Below, piece by piece: positions 27,207 through 37,900 of a stretch of 64,000 bases of DNA. The stretch is from the NCBI GenBank assembly GCA_963749575.1, contig CAVVNM010000011.1, positions 248,001-312,000 of the forward strand. The letters run 5' to 3'. The notes beneath the pieces are model-generated. The model was not told where the DNA came from, ran no database searches, and saw only the letters and a list, made by a program, of their open reading frames with translations. Every line of letters begins with the position of its first letter. Within the stretch, counting starts at the first letter, position 1. Source of the stretch: JAMXLO01 sp963749575. Lineage in GTDB: Bacteria; Pseudomonadota; Alphaproteobacteria; Acetobacterales; Acetobacteraceae. The position numbers and the translations under genes were made by a program.

Positions 27207-27640
27207 ATGGAGTGCCGGCGGTGCGCGGCATGCGGGCAGGCATTCCGGCCGCGTGCGCAGGTTCCACAGCAGCGCTATTGCGGACTGGCGGCCTGTCAGC
27301 GTGAACGTCGACGACGCTGGCAACGGAGCAAGCTGCAGGGCGACCCTGACTACCGTGCCAATCAGGTTCAGGCGCAACGAGCCTGGGCGGGTCGTCATGG
27401 CGAGTACTGGCGCGAGTACCGGGCGAACCGTCCGGATTACACCGAACGCAATCGTCATGAGCAGCGTCGCCGCGACCGCAATCGCCGTGCGGCACGTCTT
27501 GCAAAGATGGACGCGTCAACGCCAATTCATCCTGTTCCTTCCGGGACTTATCGTCTGGTGCCGGAGGGTGCCGGCGAGCTTGCAAAGATGGACGCATGGA
27601 CGGCCAAAATCATCCTGATCTCAAGCAATTACGAGCCGCG
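27207..27640 (+). pseudogene. Cys-rich, Arg-rich small protein, C-terminus replaced
   Basis: From an ATG at 27207 the protein reads MECRRCAACGQAFRPRAQVP and QQRYCGLAACQRERRRRWQR, a four-Cys zinc-ribbon-like head, followed by a strongly basic helical part with repeated Tyr-Arg motifs (DPDYRANQ, EYWREYRANRPDY) and two copies of the segment LAKMDA. This architecture suggests nucleic-acid binding. The conserved part ends near KIILISSNYEP; beyond about 27640 the frame enters an IS5 remnant and continues as noise to 27776. I recall similar genes beside transposition or phage loci but cannot name a family. Confidence 0.5.
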
Positions 27641-27672
27641 CGGTGAGAGCGCCGGAGCGCCGGGCCGCCCTG

Positions 27673-28125
27673 CTAGCCATGGGGGTCATGCACAGCCACC
27701 GCGTGGAAGTCGACTTGCATCGCCTGGAGCTGCGGTTTGCCAGCAAGGCGGAGAAATGCCAGGGCGATACTGCTGAGGTTCTCGAAGTCTTTTGCCAGAC
27801 GACGACAGCGGTTGAGCCACGCCAAGGTGCGCTCGACGACCCAACGTCTCGGTAGGACGACAAATCCGCTTGCCTGATCTGACCGTTTCACGATCTCAAC
27901 TGTGAGGTGTGGCAGCGCCTGTGCGACAGCAGAGCAGAACTGCGGCCCCTGATATCCGGCGTCGGCGAACAGCTTCAGCAAGAAGGGATACATCCCGAAC
28001 AAGGTAGACAGGACCAGCACGCCGCCGTCGCGGTCCTGAATGTCCGCTGGATGCACCACGGCATGCAGTAGCAGACCTACCGTGTCGACCAGGATATGGC
28101 GCTTCTTGCCCTTGACCTAGCCGGA
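27673..28125 (-). pseudogene. IS5-family transposase fragment
   Basis: The conserved C-terminal half is readable: GKKRHILVDTVGLLLHAVVH, PADIQDRDGG, LFADAGYQGPQF (second Asp region) and WVVERTLAWLNRCRRLAKDF (the Glu-bearing motif of IS5/DDE_Tnp_1_2). Upstream of GKKRHI a TAG interrupts the frame and no N-terminal part is recognisable; after LALAFLRLAG at the C-terminus the sequence diverges. The remnant lies between the Cys-rich gene fragment and the IS110 leader. Confidence 0.7.
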
Positions 28126-28139
28126 TGGATCGATGCAGG

Positions 28140-28323
28140 CCCCCCTTGTATCTTGCCATTGCCGGCGACGAAGCCGTCGGCAAGCCTATCGGTGGACGGG
28201 AGCCCGCAGCCCCCCGGGGCGATCGAGCCCGTGAAAAAGCATGGCGCCCCGTCCACCGGTTCCGCCGGGAACCCGAACAGTCGCCTGGGCCGCAAGTCGA
28301 GCCCGCATTCGCAAGGACGGGTC
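28140..28323 (+). ncRNA. candidate IS110 bridge-RNA region (leader upstream of the transposase)
   Basis: About 180 bases of non-coding DNA immediately upstream of the IS110-type transposase contain two stems: TGCCGGCGACG paired with CGTCGGCA (about 28155-28180) and GGTGGACGGG at about 28190 paired with CCCGTCCACC at about 28247-28256 around an internal loop. In IS110-group elements the non-coding left end encodes a structured bridge RNA with two loops that pair with target and donor DNA. Position and structure fit; loop complementarity to donor or target was not established. Confidence 0.45.
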
Positions 28324-29240
28324 ATGGAACAGCCTCCCACTTCGCCGAGCTTCGTCGGCATCGATGTCTCCAAGGATCGTCTCGATGTGCACGTCCGCCC
28401 ATCTGGTCAGACCTTTACCGTTGCGCGCGATGGCAAAGGTCTTGAGAAACTCACAGGTGAATTATGCGACCTGACGCCGAGCCTGGTCGTGCTGGAAGCC
28501 ACGGGCGGATTTGAAATCACTGTGGCCGCTGCTTTGGCCAGTGCCAGCCTGCCACTGGCCGTGGTCAATCCACGCCAGATCCGCGATTTCGCTCGCGCCA
28601 CCGGCCGACTTGCCAAGACCGATGCTCTCGATGCTCAGATCATCGCCTTGTTCGCCGAACGCATTCGTCCGGATCCTCGTCCCATCGCCACCGCGGACAG
28701 CCAGGCTCTGGCCGAATTGCTCGCCCGCCGCCGTCAGGTGGTGGAAATGATCGGCATGGAGACCAACCGGTTTCGACAGGCACGCAATTCTCGCGTTTAA
28801 CGCACGATCAAGGCAACGTTGAAGGTCCTTGAAGCCCAGCTCGCTGAGTTGGATCGTGAAATCAATGACACTGTTCGCGGTTCTCCTGTCGGGCGTGCCG
28901 CTGATGATCTTCTGACATAGGTACCAGGCGTCGGCGAAGTGACCTCGCATACTCTCATCGCTGATTTGCCTGAGCTCCGCCAACTCGACCGCCGTCGTAT
29001 CGCCGCCCTGGTTGGTGTCGCCCCGGTCAATCGCGATTCCGGACACATGCGCGGCAGGCGGACCATCGCCGGCGGCAGGGCTGACGTCCGAAGCGCCTTA
29101 TATATGGCAACTCTGTCCGCGACCCGTTGGAACTCGGTGATAAGCCAGCACTACAGGAGTCTGGTCGGGCGCGGACGGCCAAAGAAGGTCGCGCTGGTCG
29201 CGTGCATGCGGCGCCTGCTCGGAATCCTCAGCGCGCACAT
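28324..29240 (+). pseudogene. IS110-family transposase with two internal stops
   Basis: The frame opens MEQPPTSPSFVGIDVSKDRL, the RuvC-like DEDD domain start (first Asp in GIDVSKD), and continues VVLEATGGFEITVAAALA and ARATGRLAKTDALDAQIIAL. A TAA at 28798 and a TAG at 28918 interrupt it, yet the same frame continues through TVRGSPVGRAADDLL, VPGVGEVTSHTLIADLPEL, LVGVAPVNRDSG and RGRRTIAGGRADVRSALYMA, the Transposase_20 domain with the catalytic Ser region. After LLGILSAHMI similarity stops, so the 3' end is lost. The protein is inactive as it stands. Confidence 0.8.
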
Positions 29241-29429
29241 GATTTCGGGGCTCAACCCCGGGCTTCGGTATCCGCTGCCTACGCTTCACGAGCGACGTTA
29301 CCACCACCCATGCAAGGCTCGCTTCCGGCTGGCGGGCTGCGCCTTTACCGGGAGGGTGTCGAACCCTCTGGAACGCGATGAAAGGTTTCAGGTTACATCC
29401 ATTCTCCTTTCCAGGACTTCTCCTGACGC

Positions 29430-29869
29430 AAGCTGGGTTCACGCGGGACGGTTGGTGCACAAGCTGGACACGTTCAATGATCACCACCGTTGGGCAAGCA
29501 CGTTGCGTGCTCGGTTCGACCGCATCGTCCGCTGCCACATGTGCGACTGCACGCGGCCTTGCTGATGGTGCTGGAGCGGCCGGAGATTCCGCTTCACACC
29601 AATGGCTCTGAAAACGACATCTGCTGTTACGTCACACGGCGGAAGGTCAGTGCCGGAACACGCAGCGATGGTGGTCGCGATAGCCGAGATGCATTCCTCA
29701 GTCTGACCAAGACCTGCGATAAGCTGCGCATCCCGGTCTGGGATTATCTGGGCAGCCGACTCAAGGTAGCGGGGCACGTGATGATCGAAGCGCTCGATCG
29801 CTACGTCAGATGGCGAACGCGATACGCCTGATCAGCGGCGGCGCAGCCCACACTTTTGCCCCTGTTACC
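29430..29869 (+). pseudogene. C-terminal remnant of an IS66-like transposase (first copy)
   Basis: Fragments WVHAGRLVHKLDTFNDHH, LRARFDRIV, ALLMVLERPEIPLHTNGSEN, CYVTRRKVSAGTRSDGGRDS and PVWDYLGSRLKVAG match, in shifted frames, the C-terminal part of the neighbouring element's transposase, so this is a diverged second copy. It ends in a sequence (CCCCTGTTACC at about 29859-29869) similar to that element's terminal repeat, directly before the intact left end at 29877. Confidence 0.65.
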
Positions 29870-29876
29870 TGAGCGG

Positions 29877-31548
29877 GGTAACAGGAGCAGAACCCCGGGC
29901 AGGGATTGAGATTTTGCTTGTGCCGACGCGGTGCGGTTCGATTTCAACCTGGATGTGACCGGCCCGGCTGACATTGACGGCCCATCGTTCGAAGCGTTGA
30001 AAGCGCTCGTTGTGCAGCTGCTGGGTAAAATAGCAGAGCGGGAGCGGCTGCTTGTCGAGCTGCGGGAAGAGAACGCACGCCTGAAGGGATTGAACGGCCG
30101 GCCGCGGATCACACAAAGTGGTAGACACCACCGGGCAAGCGCGGCAAACGCCCGCGGCGCGGGAAGATCGTGCCACGGGTTGCCATCCAGGAACGGGTGA
30201 TAAAGGCGCGGGTTCCGCCAGGTTCACGCTTCAAGGGATACGAGACCTACTGGGTGCAGGACGTGGTGCGGCGCGCCGAGGCGGTGCGCTATCGGCGGGA
30301 GCGCTGGATCACGCCGGATGGGGCGACGGTATTGGCTTCCTTGCCCGCTGGAGTGGCCGGGCATTTTGGGCAGAAGCTGTGCCGCTTCGTGTTGGCGCAA
30401 CATCATCAAGGGCAAGTCACCGTGCCGCGGCTGGTGGCGCAGCTGCGGGGGATCGGGATCAGCATCTCCAAGCGACAGGTGATGCGCTTGCTGATCACCG
30501 GCCATGACAACTTCCTCACCGAGAACAACCGTGAGGTGCTGCGGGCCGGGTTGCAAACGGCGGCCTGGATCTCGGTGGATGACACGGGCGCGCGCCATGC
30601 CGGCAAGAACGGCTTCTGCACCCAGATCGGCAATGACGACTTCGCCTGGTTCGGCACGCGGACCAGCAAAAGCCGGCTGAACTTCCTTGATCTGCTGCGT
30701 GCGGGACACACAGACTACGTCGTCAACCAGGCGGCACTCGACTATATGCGCCGGCGTGCTCTTGCCGGGCCCGTCATCCATCAACTGGCGACACATCGAC
30801 AGACGCAATCCGCCGATCAGGCTTCCTGGCAGACACATCTCGACCGCTTCGGCATCAGCGCACTGCAGGTCACACCCGACCCGGTCTGTATTGCCCCCGA
30901 AGGCGCGCTGTTGGGCAGCGTCCATGCGCACGGGCTGCTGCGCAAGATGGTGATTGTCAGTGATGATGCTGGCGAGTTCGACGTTGGCCAGCACGCGCTC
31001 TGCTGGGTGCATGCGGAACGGCTAGTGCACAAGCTGGACACCTTCACCGATCTGCATCGCGCCGCACAGCAGCGCCTGCGCACGCTGATCTGGCGGTTCT
31101 ACGATGATCTCAAGGCGTACCGCGCCCAACCCAACGCGCGGCGCCGTGGCGAACTGCGTGCCCGCTTCGACCGTATCCTCCATCGACGCACCGGCTTCGT
31201 CACGCTCGACCGTTTGCTGGTACGGCTGCACGCCAACAAGCTCGAGTTGCTGATGGTGCTCGATCGCCCCGAAATACCGCTCCACACCATGGCTCCGAGC
31301 GCGACATCCGTCTCCATGTCACCAAACGCAAGGTCAGTGGCGGCACTCGCAGTGTCGATGGCCGCGACTGCCGCGATGCGTTCCTTGGATTGATGCGAAC
31401 CGCCGCCAAACTCGGTATCGGTTTCTGGGATTACTTCGGCGACCGGCTCAGCGTTGCCGGCCAGCCGGCAATACCATACCTGCCAGACCTCATCCGAGGT
31501 CGCCAGCATCCCGCCTAACGGCCCGCACGCGGTTCTGCTCCTGTTACC
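29877..31548 (+). mobile_element. IS66-like element (ISBst12-type, single transposase) with 17 bp inverted ends
   Basis: GGTAACAGGAGCAGAAC at 29877-29893 is exactly complementary to GTTCTGCTCCTGTTACC at 31532-31548, giving clear ends for a 1.67 kb element containing one transposase frame. No 8 bp target duplication is visible, probably because it sits against the older copy on its left. Only the TnpC-like gene is present, with no TnpA/TnpB, as in the ISBst12 subgroup. Confidence 0.75.
29931..31518 (+). pseudogene. IS66-like TnpC transposase, frameshifted
   Basis: The N-terminus FEALKALVVQLLGKIAERER and LREENARLKGLNGRPRI is the coiled coil of TnpC. After a shift near 30120 the frame continues PRRGKIVPRVAIQERVIKAR, GISISKRQVMRLL, TAAWISVDDTGARHAGKNGF (first Asp), KMVIVSDDAGEFDVGQHALC (second Asp) and RPEIPLHT. 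At about 31288 one A appears to be missing (CACCATGG for CACCAATGG); the downstream frame gives the expected Asn-Gly-Ser-Glu motif and ends at TAA 31518. Two shifts make it inactive as read. Confidence 0.75.
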
Positions 31549-31568
31549 TAAACCCGGCAAAGTTCTGG

Positions 31569-34500
31569 CTAAGGTAACGCGACTGAAGTCAACCCGACGA
31601 GGGCTCCCGAACTGCCATCAGTCTCGATATGAAAAGTCCCGCTCCCGAGCGAGCTCACTTGGAACCGCAGGTCGATCGTTTCCGTCGCATTGGTCATTTC
31701 CAATACCCCGCGGGTTGCATCATAATTCCAAGAAATTCCTGCAGTTGCGAAGTCCTTCAGGTCTATGGTGTCGCCGGCGCCGAAATTCTCCAGCAAGGGG
31801 CCGGTGTAGGACGGGGTGCCCTGCCCGGTCCCAAAACTCGCGGCGGCGTCGACGATCAGGCTGCTGGGTCCGATGAACGCTATTTGCGGCGTTCCAAGCG
31901 CCGCCGCGACGTCAAGTGTGCTCCCCGCGCCAAGCCCGAAGAACCCGGTGCCGGAGGGATCGATCCCGCCGGTCACGGCAAGCGTTCCCATCACCCGCAG
32001 CGTGCCGTCGTTCGAAATCATATCGGCGGAGTTGGCACCGCTGACCATCCAGTCGGCGTCGGCACTGAAACTCAGTGCGCCGAACCCGGAGAACGACCAG
32101 CTCTGACCTGGTTCGGTGACAGTCCCTGCCCCAGCCGAGAGGCCGGAGATAGTGCCGATGCCACCGGCCAACTCGAGGGTATTCGCGGACGGGCCGGATC
32201 CGGCGGCGACGGAGCCAATGAACACCGCCGTGGGTTCGACCACCAGTCGATTGCTGCCGGGGGCAAAGAACCGGACCGCATTGACGCCGCCAGAGATGGT
32301 GCCGCTGTTGGTCACGGTGCCGGCCGCGCCATATACGGCGACGCCGAAGCCCGCCGCGGATACCAGGCCGGTGTTCGCGACGCTACCGCCCGCGCACAAA
32401 TCGATCGCGATGTTGTTGGTGGAGACGATTGAGCCGTCGTTGTTGACGGACGTGGCGTCGCTTGAGAACACGCCGAAACTGGTGCCCGAGATCGATCCGG
32501 CCGCGCTGTTGATGATGCTGCCGCCCTGCGCAAGGTCGATGCCGGCGTCGCCGCCGCTGATGCTGCCGCGATTGGTGACGTTTCCTGCCGCCCGGGTTTT
32601 CGCGTAGACACCGTTGCTGCCGCCGAAGATGGTTGCGCCGGTGGCGTTGATCACCGTACCTCCAGCGCCAAGCACGATGCCGTCATTGCCGGTTCCGGAG
32701 ATGGTCCCGTAATTGGCGATCGAGCCAGGAGTGCCGGTGATGAACACGCCTATGGCGTTGCCCGAAATGCGTCCGTTCGCGGTATTGGTGACGCCCCCGC
32801 CGCCGGACAAATCGACGCCCGCGCCATTGTAGGCAATTATGCTGCCGCTGTTGGTCACCGCACCAGGACCACGGTATTTGACGTAGACCGCGTTGGTGCC
32901 GCCCACAATCGTGGCGCCCGTGGCGTTCGTCACAGTTCCGCCATTGGCGAGCAGGACGCCATCATAGGCGATGCCGGTGATCGCGCCATTGTTCGACACT
33001 GTGCCGGGCGCACCGCCGACGAACACGCCAAAGATCTGACCCGAGATGGATGCGGAAGGCGCGTTGCTGACTGTTCCGCCGTCCGCTAGGTCCACCGCCG
33101 CACCGTTGCCTGCGATGATGGTCCCGGCATTCGTGACGGTACCGGTTGCGCGATACTTGACGTACACGCCATTGGTTCCGCCTTTGATCGTGCCGCCGCT
33201 GTAGTTGATGACGCTGCCGCCGGCTGCCAAGACGATCCCATCGGATGCGGTGCCGGCGATGAGACCCGCATTGGTGACCGTGCCTGTGTTCTTGCCGATG
33301 AACACACCGAATTGCGAACCGCTGATGGCGTCCCCGGCGTTGTTGGTCACGCTGCCACCGCCGCCGAGATCGACACCGGCGCCGCCGGCGGCATGGATTG
33401 ACCCTGCGTTGGTGACAGTGCCGGCTGCGCGGTATTGGACGTAAATGGCGTCGCTGCCGCCACTGATGGTGGCGCCCGGACCGTTCTCAACCTTGCCGCC
33501 CAGCCCGAGCTCAATGCCCGCGGCATTCAGCCCTGAGATACTGCCGTAGTTGTAAATGGTGGCGGAATTGCTGCTGTATGCGAAAATGCCGAAACTGGCG
33601 CCGCCGATCGAGCCGCCGGCGCGGTTGTTGACGGTCCCTCCATTGGCGAAAAGTAAGGCGTTGTTGCCGGTGATGCTGCCCCAGTTCCTCACGTATGCTC
33701 CGGCGCCGCTGATCCGGACGCCACCAGAGATGAGGGCGGGCGCGCCTATGTGCGGACCGTTGTTGATCATGCCGCTGCCCGACAGCCTTATCCCGAAACC
33801 GCCGGAGGAGGAGATGGTGCCGTCATTGCTAACGGTTGCCGAGCCGAGCGAACTGTCCACGCCATCGATGCCGTCGCCGCTCGCCGTGATCGCGCCCGCG
33901 GCAGAGACGTTGAGCGGGTTATCCGGCGCGTCGATGACCACCGGGCCGGTGGTCGCGAACCCGATCGTTTCACCGTTCCCACCGCCGGGATCGCTTGGTC
34001 CGGGACCGGTTGAGCCGACAGGGCCGGTGCTGAACACCGAGATCGGCGCCGCGTGCGCGGCGTTGTTGGGCCCGGTGAGGTTGTAGGCAGCCAGGATCGT
34101 ACTCAGCAGGTTGTAGTCATTGTAGGCAGTGTTGTATTGCCCTGGCACGACATTGGCACCGTAAAGAATGGTCGGGATCTGATTGATGCTGCTGGTATCC
34201 GCTTCGTCCCAGACCACGACAAGCAGCGAATTGTTGTTCACCGCCCACTGCGCGTAAGTGGAAAGATTCGACTGCAACCAGGTGTCTCCCTGCGCAATCG
34301 TTCCGTTGTGCATATCGTCGTTGACGTTCGGAATGACGAAGGAGACGGTGGGCAGACTTGCGAAATTGCTCGTCGGGAAACTCGCGAAGTCCTGTTCGAC
34401 GGAGGTTCCCTCCGGGAAGGATTGCCAGGGATTATGACCGGCATCGGTGTTGGGATGCTCCACCCACCCGGTGAAGCTCAGACCCGCACCATTGAGGATG

Positions 34501-34742
34501 GTCGCAAGCGTTGGGTCCGGTTCGGAATAGGTATCGTCGCTGCTCGCTCCGAACGTGCTGCCGGCGAACAGCGCGAAATAGTTCGGCTCGCTCGGATGCG
34601 TGATAGCGGTGAAATTGTCGAGCAGCGCGCCGCCGTTCGCAAGGCTGTTGATGTAAGGTGCCGCCGGGTTGCCGATGATTTCGCTGTAGTCCTTGTTTTC
34701 CTCAACGACCACTACGATGTGGCTGAAGCTCGGTACTGACAT
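31569..34742 (-). CDS. phosphoesterase (acid phosphatase type) fused to a long beta-helix repeat region
   Basis: 1057 residues from an ATG with GGGGA upstream. Residues about 8-235 form a phosphoesterase (PF04185-like) domain: VVVVEENKDYSEIIG, ITHPSEPNYFALFAG, VNDDMHNG and VVVWDEAD are its metal/phosphate-site motifs. A Gly/Pro linker (about 238-262) leads to a repeat region of about 46-residue units arranged as 93-residue pairs (YVKYRATGTVTNAGT recurs four times in variants), predicted right-handed beta-helix. The C-terminus (GDTIDLKDFATAGISWNYDA, GSGTFHIETDGSSG) is shared with the neighbouring protein. No signal peptide is visible, so C-terminal-signal (type I) export is possible. Probably a surface or matrix protein. 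Confidence 0.75.
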   Translation of the reverse strand: MSVPSFSHIVVVVEENKDYSEIIGNPAAPYINSLANGGALLDNFTAITHPSEPNYFALFAGSTFGASSDDTYSEPDPTLATILNGAGLSFTGWVEHPNTDAGHNPWQSFPEGTSVEQDFASFPTSNFASLPTVSFVIPNVNDDMHNGTIAQGDTWLQSNLSTYAQWAVNNNSLLVVVWDEADTSSINQIPTILYGANVVPGQYNTAYNDYNLLSTILAAYNLTGPNNAAHAAPISVFSTGPVGSTGPGPSDPGGGNGETIGFATTGPVVIDAPDNPLNVSAAGAITASGDGIDGVDSSLGSATVSNDGTISSSGGFGIRLSGSGMINNGPHIGAPALISGGVRISGAGAYVRNWGSITGNNALLFANGGTVNNRAGGSIGGASFGIFAYSSNSATIYNYGSISGLNAAGIELGLGGKVENGPGATISGGSDAIYVQYRAAGTVTNAGSIHAAGGAGVDLGGGGSVTNNAGDAISGSQFGVFIGKNTGTVTNAGLIAGTASDGIVLAAGGSVINYSGGTIKGGTNGVYVKYRATGTVTNAGTIIAGNGAAVDLADGGTVSNAPSASISGQIFGVFVGGAPGTVSNNGAITGIAYDGVLLANGGTVTNATGATIVGGTNAVYVKYRGPGAVTNSGSIIAYNGAGVDLSGGGGVTNTANGRISGNAIGVFITGTPGSIANYGTISGTGNDGIVLGAGGTVINATGATIFGGSNGVYAKTRAAGNVTNRGSISGGDAGIDLAQGGSIINSAAGSISGTSFGVFSSDATSVNNDGSIVSTNNIAIDLCAGGSVANTGLVSAAGFGVAVYGAAGTVTNSGTISGGVNAVRFFAPGSNRLVVEPTAVFIGSVAAGSGPSANTLELAGGIGTISGLSAGAGTVTEPGQSWSFSGFGALSFSADADWMVSGANSADMISNDGTLRVMGTLAVTGGIDPSGTGFFGLGAGSTLDVAAALGTPQIAFIGPSSLIVDAAASFGTGQGTPSYTGPLLENFGAGDTIDLKDFATAGISWNYDATRGVLEMTNATETIDLRFQVSSLGSGTFHIETDGSSGALVGLTSVALP

Positions 34743-34917
34743 GCATTTTCCCCAAGGTTGGCCGGCGACGGAGCTGCCTCGACCCGTTTCCTGCGAGACG
34801 CGGAGTTGGAAGACGCCCGATGTAACTTTCGATAGGGGAGACGCAGATGGCGTGCCAGGCGGAAGCCGGCTGAACGCGCTAGCGAGCGCCGGCTGGGTGT
34901 TGCCGCAATCGTGCGAA

Positions 34918-37900
34918 TCAGCCAAGCATTATGGATGTCCCAGTCCCGCCATCGGATGCCAAATGGAAAGTGCCAGACCCGAGTGTGGCATTGGTAAATT
35001 GCAAAGTGGCCTGCTGCGAAGAGCCATTTACGATCTGGAGCAGGCCGGTCGTGGAGTCATAGGTCGACGTAGCGCCGGCGGAGGAAAAGTCATGCAAGTC
35101 GATCAGGTCGCCTGATGTGAAGTCCTGCAGGCTCGGGCCTGCATACCCACTCGTGCCGACGTTGGTCCCGAATGAGGCGGTATCATCAATGACCAACTGG
35201 CTGTTGGACACGAACGCCATCTGCGTGCCGATCCCCAATGCGCTGGCAACATCGAGAGTCGCGCCACCCAGGTCGAAGACCCCGGTGCTGCTGGGATCTA
35301 TCGACGAGACGACGAGCGACCCGCTGATGCCAACGGTACCGTTGTCGGTCAGGACAGATACCGTGTCGCTGCCGCTGAACGTCCAGTTTGCTCCCGAGTC
35401 GACCGCGATCGTGCTGAAATTATGGAAGAAGGACCAAGCGGTTCCGCTGGTCGGGGCGACGGTTCCGGAGCCGCCCGAAATACTGAGTGCCCCGGCCGTT
35501 CCGCTCGCGAACTCCAGAGCGTTGTTGCCGGAATCAGCGCCGCCGACCGCCCCATTGAAGGTCGCACCTGGCTGAACGATCAGGCGGTTGACAGTGTTGG
35601 TGCCGGTGAACTTCACGGCATATGAAGCGCCCGTGATGGTTCCGGCGTTGGCGACCGTGCCACCGCCGATGTAGACGCCGTAGGCACTCCCCGCGAGGCT
35701 CGCGCCGGATTCGATAGTGACACTGCCGCCGCCATCAAGTTCGGCACCGGCGCCGCCCGCCGCGGTCGCGCTGATGACGCCGAAGTTGTCGAGGGTCGCG
35801 CTGGCGCCTTGGGCGAGTACGCCAGCAACCTGGCCCGCGATCGAGCCGGAGCCGCCGTTCACGATACTGCCGCCCGCTTCGAGCGCCACTCCGTGCGCAC
35901 TATTGATGCTCCCATTATTGACAACGGTTGCGGCAGCGCCGTGCGCGAAGACGCCGAAAGCGGCGCCCGCGACAGCCCCTCCCGCATCATTGGTTGCCGT
36001 CCCGCCGTTGCCAAGATAGATGCCCGCGCCCCCCGACGCGCCGGCGTTTATGCTGCCGGCGTTCTCGATCGTCCCACCGCCGCCCACGAACACGCCGCTT
36101 GTGCCGCCGGCGATCGAGCCGCCCGCCAAATTCGTGACACTGCCCGCTGCGACACTCACTGCGCCGTACTGCGCGCTGCTGATGCTCCCAGCATTGGTGA
36201 CTATTCCCGGTGCGGTTGCGGAAATGAACACACCGTGCTGGTAGGCCGAGATGACGCCGCCGGCGAGGTTGTCGACTCGACCGCCCATTTCGAGGTCGGC
36301 TGCTGCCGACCCGCCCGCGATCAGGGTTCCGGCGTTGGAAATTGTGCCCGCGGCGTTGTTGATGAGCACCGCCGCAACGCCGCCGGAAATCGAGCCGCTC
36401 GCTTTGTTCGACACCGTGCCGCCACCGGTGAGCAGGACGCCGAAGCGCGTGCCTGTGGTCGTTATACTGCCGCTGTTTGCGACGGTGCCGGGACCGCCGG
36501 TGATGAACACGCCGGCCCCGCCACTGCCGGCGCCCTGAATCAGGGCGCCTGCTGCATTCTCGACGCTGCCGCCTGCAAAAATGCCGACACCGTCATCGAC
36601 CGTCGCAATGATCCGACCGCTGTTTGCGACGTCGGCAGCGCCACCACCGCCAACAACGCCATCCTCGCCTCCTGTGATCGACCCGGTGTTGGTGACACTG
36701 CCGCCCGTGGCCATGGAGATGCCATACGCACCGCCGCCAATGGCGCCGGCGTTGGTCACATTTCCGGCGACGCCGGTGAGGGCAACGCCGGCACCCATTT
36801 GCCATCCCCCGCCGACTGTCCCCGATGCCGAAATTGAGCCGCTCGCGTTATTGTTGACCGACCCGCCGGCCGCGAGGACCACACCGGTAACGCCTGAGAT
36901 CAGCCCGTCATTCGTGACGGCCGCACTCCCGGCAAGGGAGATACCTTCTCCGGCTGACGAGCTTACCGTGCCGGCATTGGTAATGGTCCACCCCGTGCCG
37001 CTTGGCGCATCGATCCCGTCGGCTCCGGCGCTGGTCGAGGTCACGGTCCCGGTGTTCGTAATGGTCAGCGGGTTCTTGTCGGGGGTAAGCACTATCGGGC
37101 CGGCAACGCTTGTGCTGATCACCGAGCCGGCGACCATAGTCACGTCGTATCCTCCAAGCTTGTTGTCGGCCACTACAGTTGCGGTTCCAGCAGGCGGCGC
37201 GGCGCTCAGTTTGAGCGTCGCCACAGTCGTTGTGCCGTTCATCACGGTGATGGAGTTGCCCGAAGCACTCGCCGAGGTCACCGGGGCCTGAATGTTGATC
37301 GCGTCGCCGAAACCCAGGCCTGCTATCGTGCCGTTGAACTGTTGCACGACCCCGTTGGCCACGTCGGCCAGCTCCAGGGTCCCCGTGGGACCGGCAAACG
37401 TGAAGGTCGTTCCGACGGCAGCAGAGCTGGCGACTTCCAGTACAGAACCTGCGGCAGAGCCGATCTGATAAGCAGTGGTCGTTGAGATCAGGTTGCCGGT
37501 GAGATCGAGCACGCCGCCCGAGGCCGTGACGGGACCAGCGACAGTGGGACTGCCGCTCACCACGCCAAAGCCGACGATACTGCCCAGGTTGAGTGCTCCG
37601 CCGGACTGGACGATCCCGCCCCCGGCCAAGCTGATAGCGCCCGCCGAACCTCGGCCCGAGAGTTTGGCACCGGGTCCGATCGTCACGCCGGAGCTGTCGA
37701 CCAGCGATCCTCCGGTCATCGAGATGGTGCCGTTGGTAATGCTCTCGGCGCCACCGTTGACGGTCAGGTTGCCGCTGGCGCCGATCGTCAGGGTCTGCGT
37801 CGCATTGCCGATCACGATCGGCGCTGCAACGGTGGCGGTGTTCTCAATGCTCAGCACCGAGCTCGCAACGTTGGCGATGCCTAGCGAAGGGCCGCTTGCA

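Noticed and set aside
35809..36837. Plus-strand open frames opposite the giant repeat protein
   Set aside because: Produced by the repetitive composition of the minus-strand gene; no start signals or family motifs.
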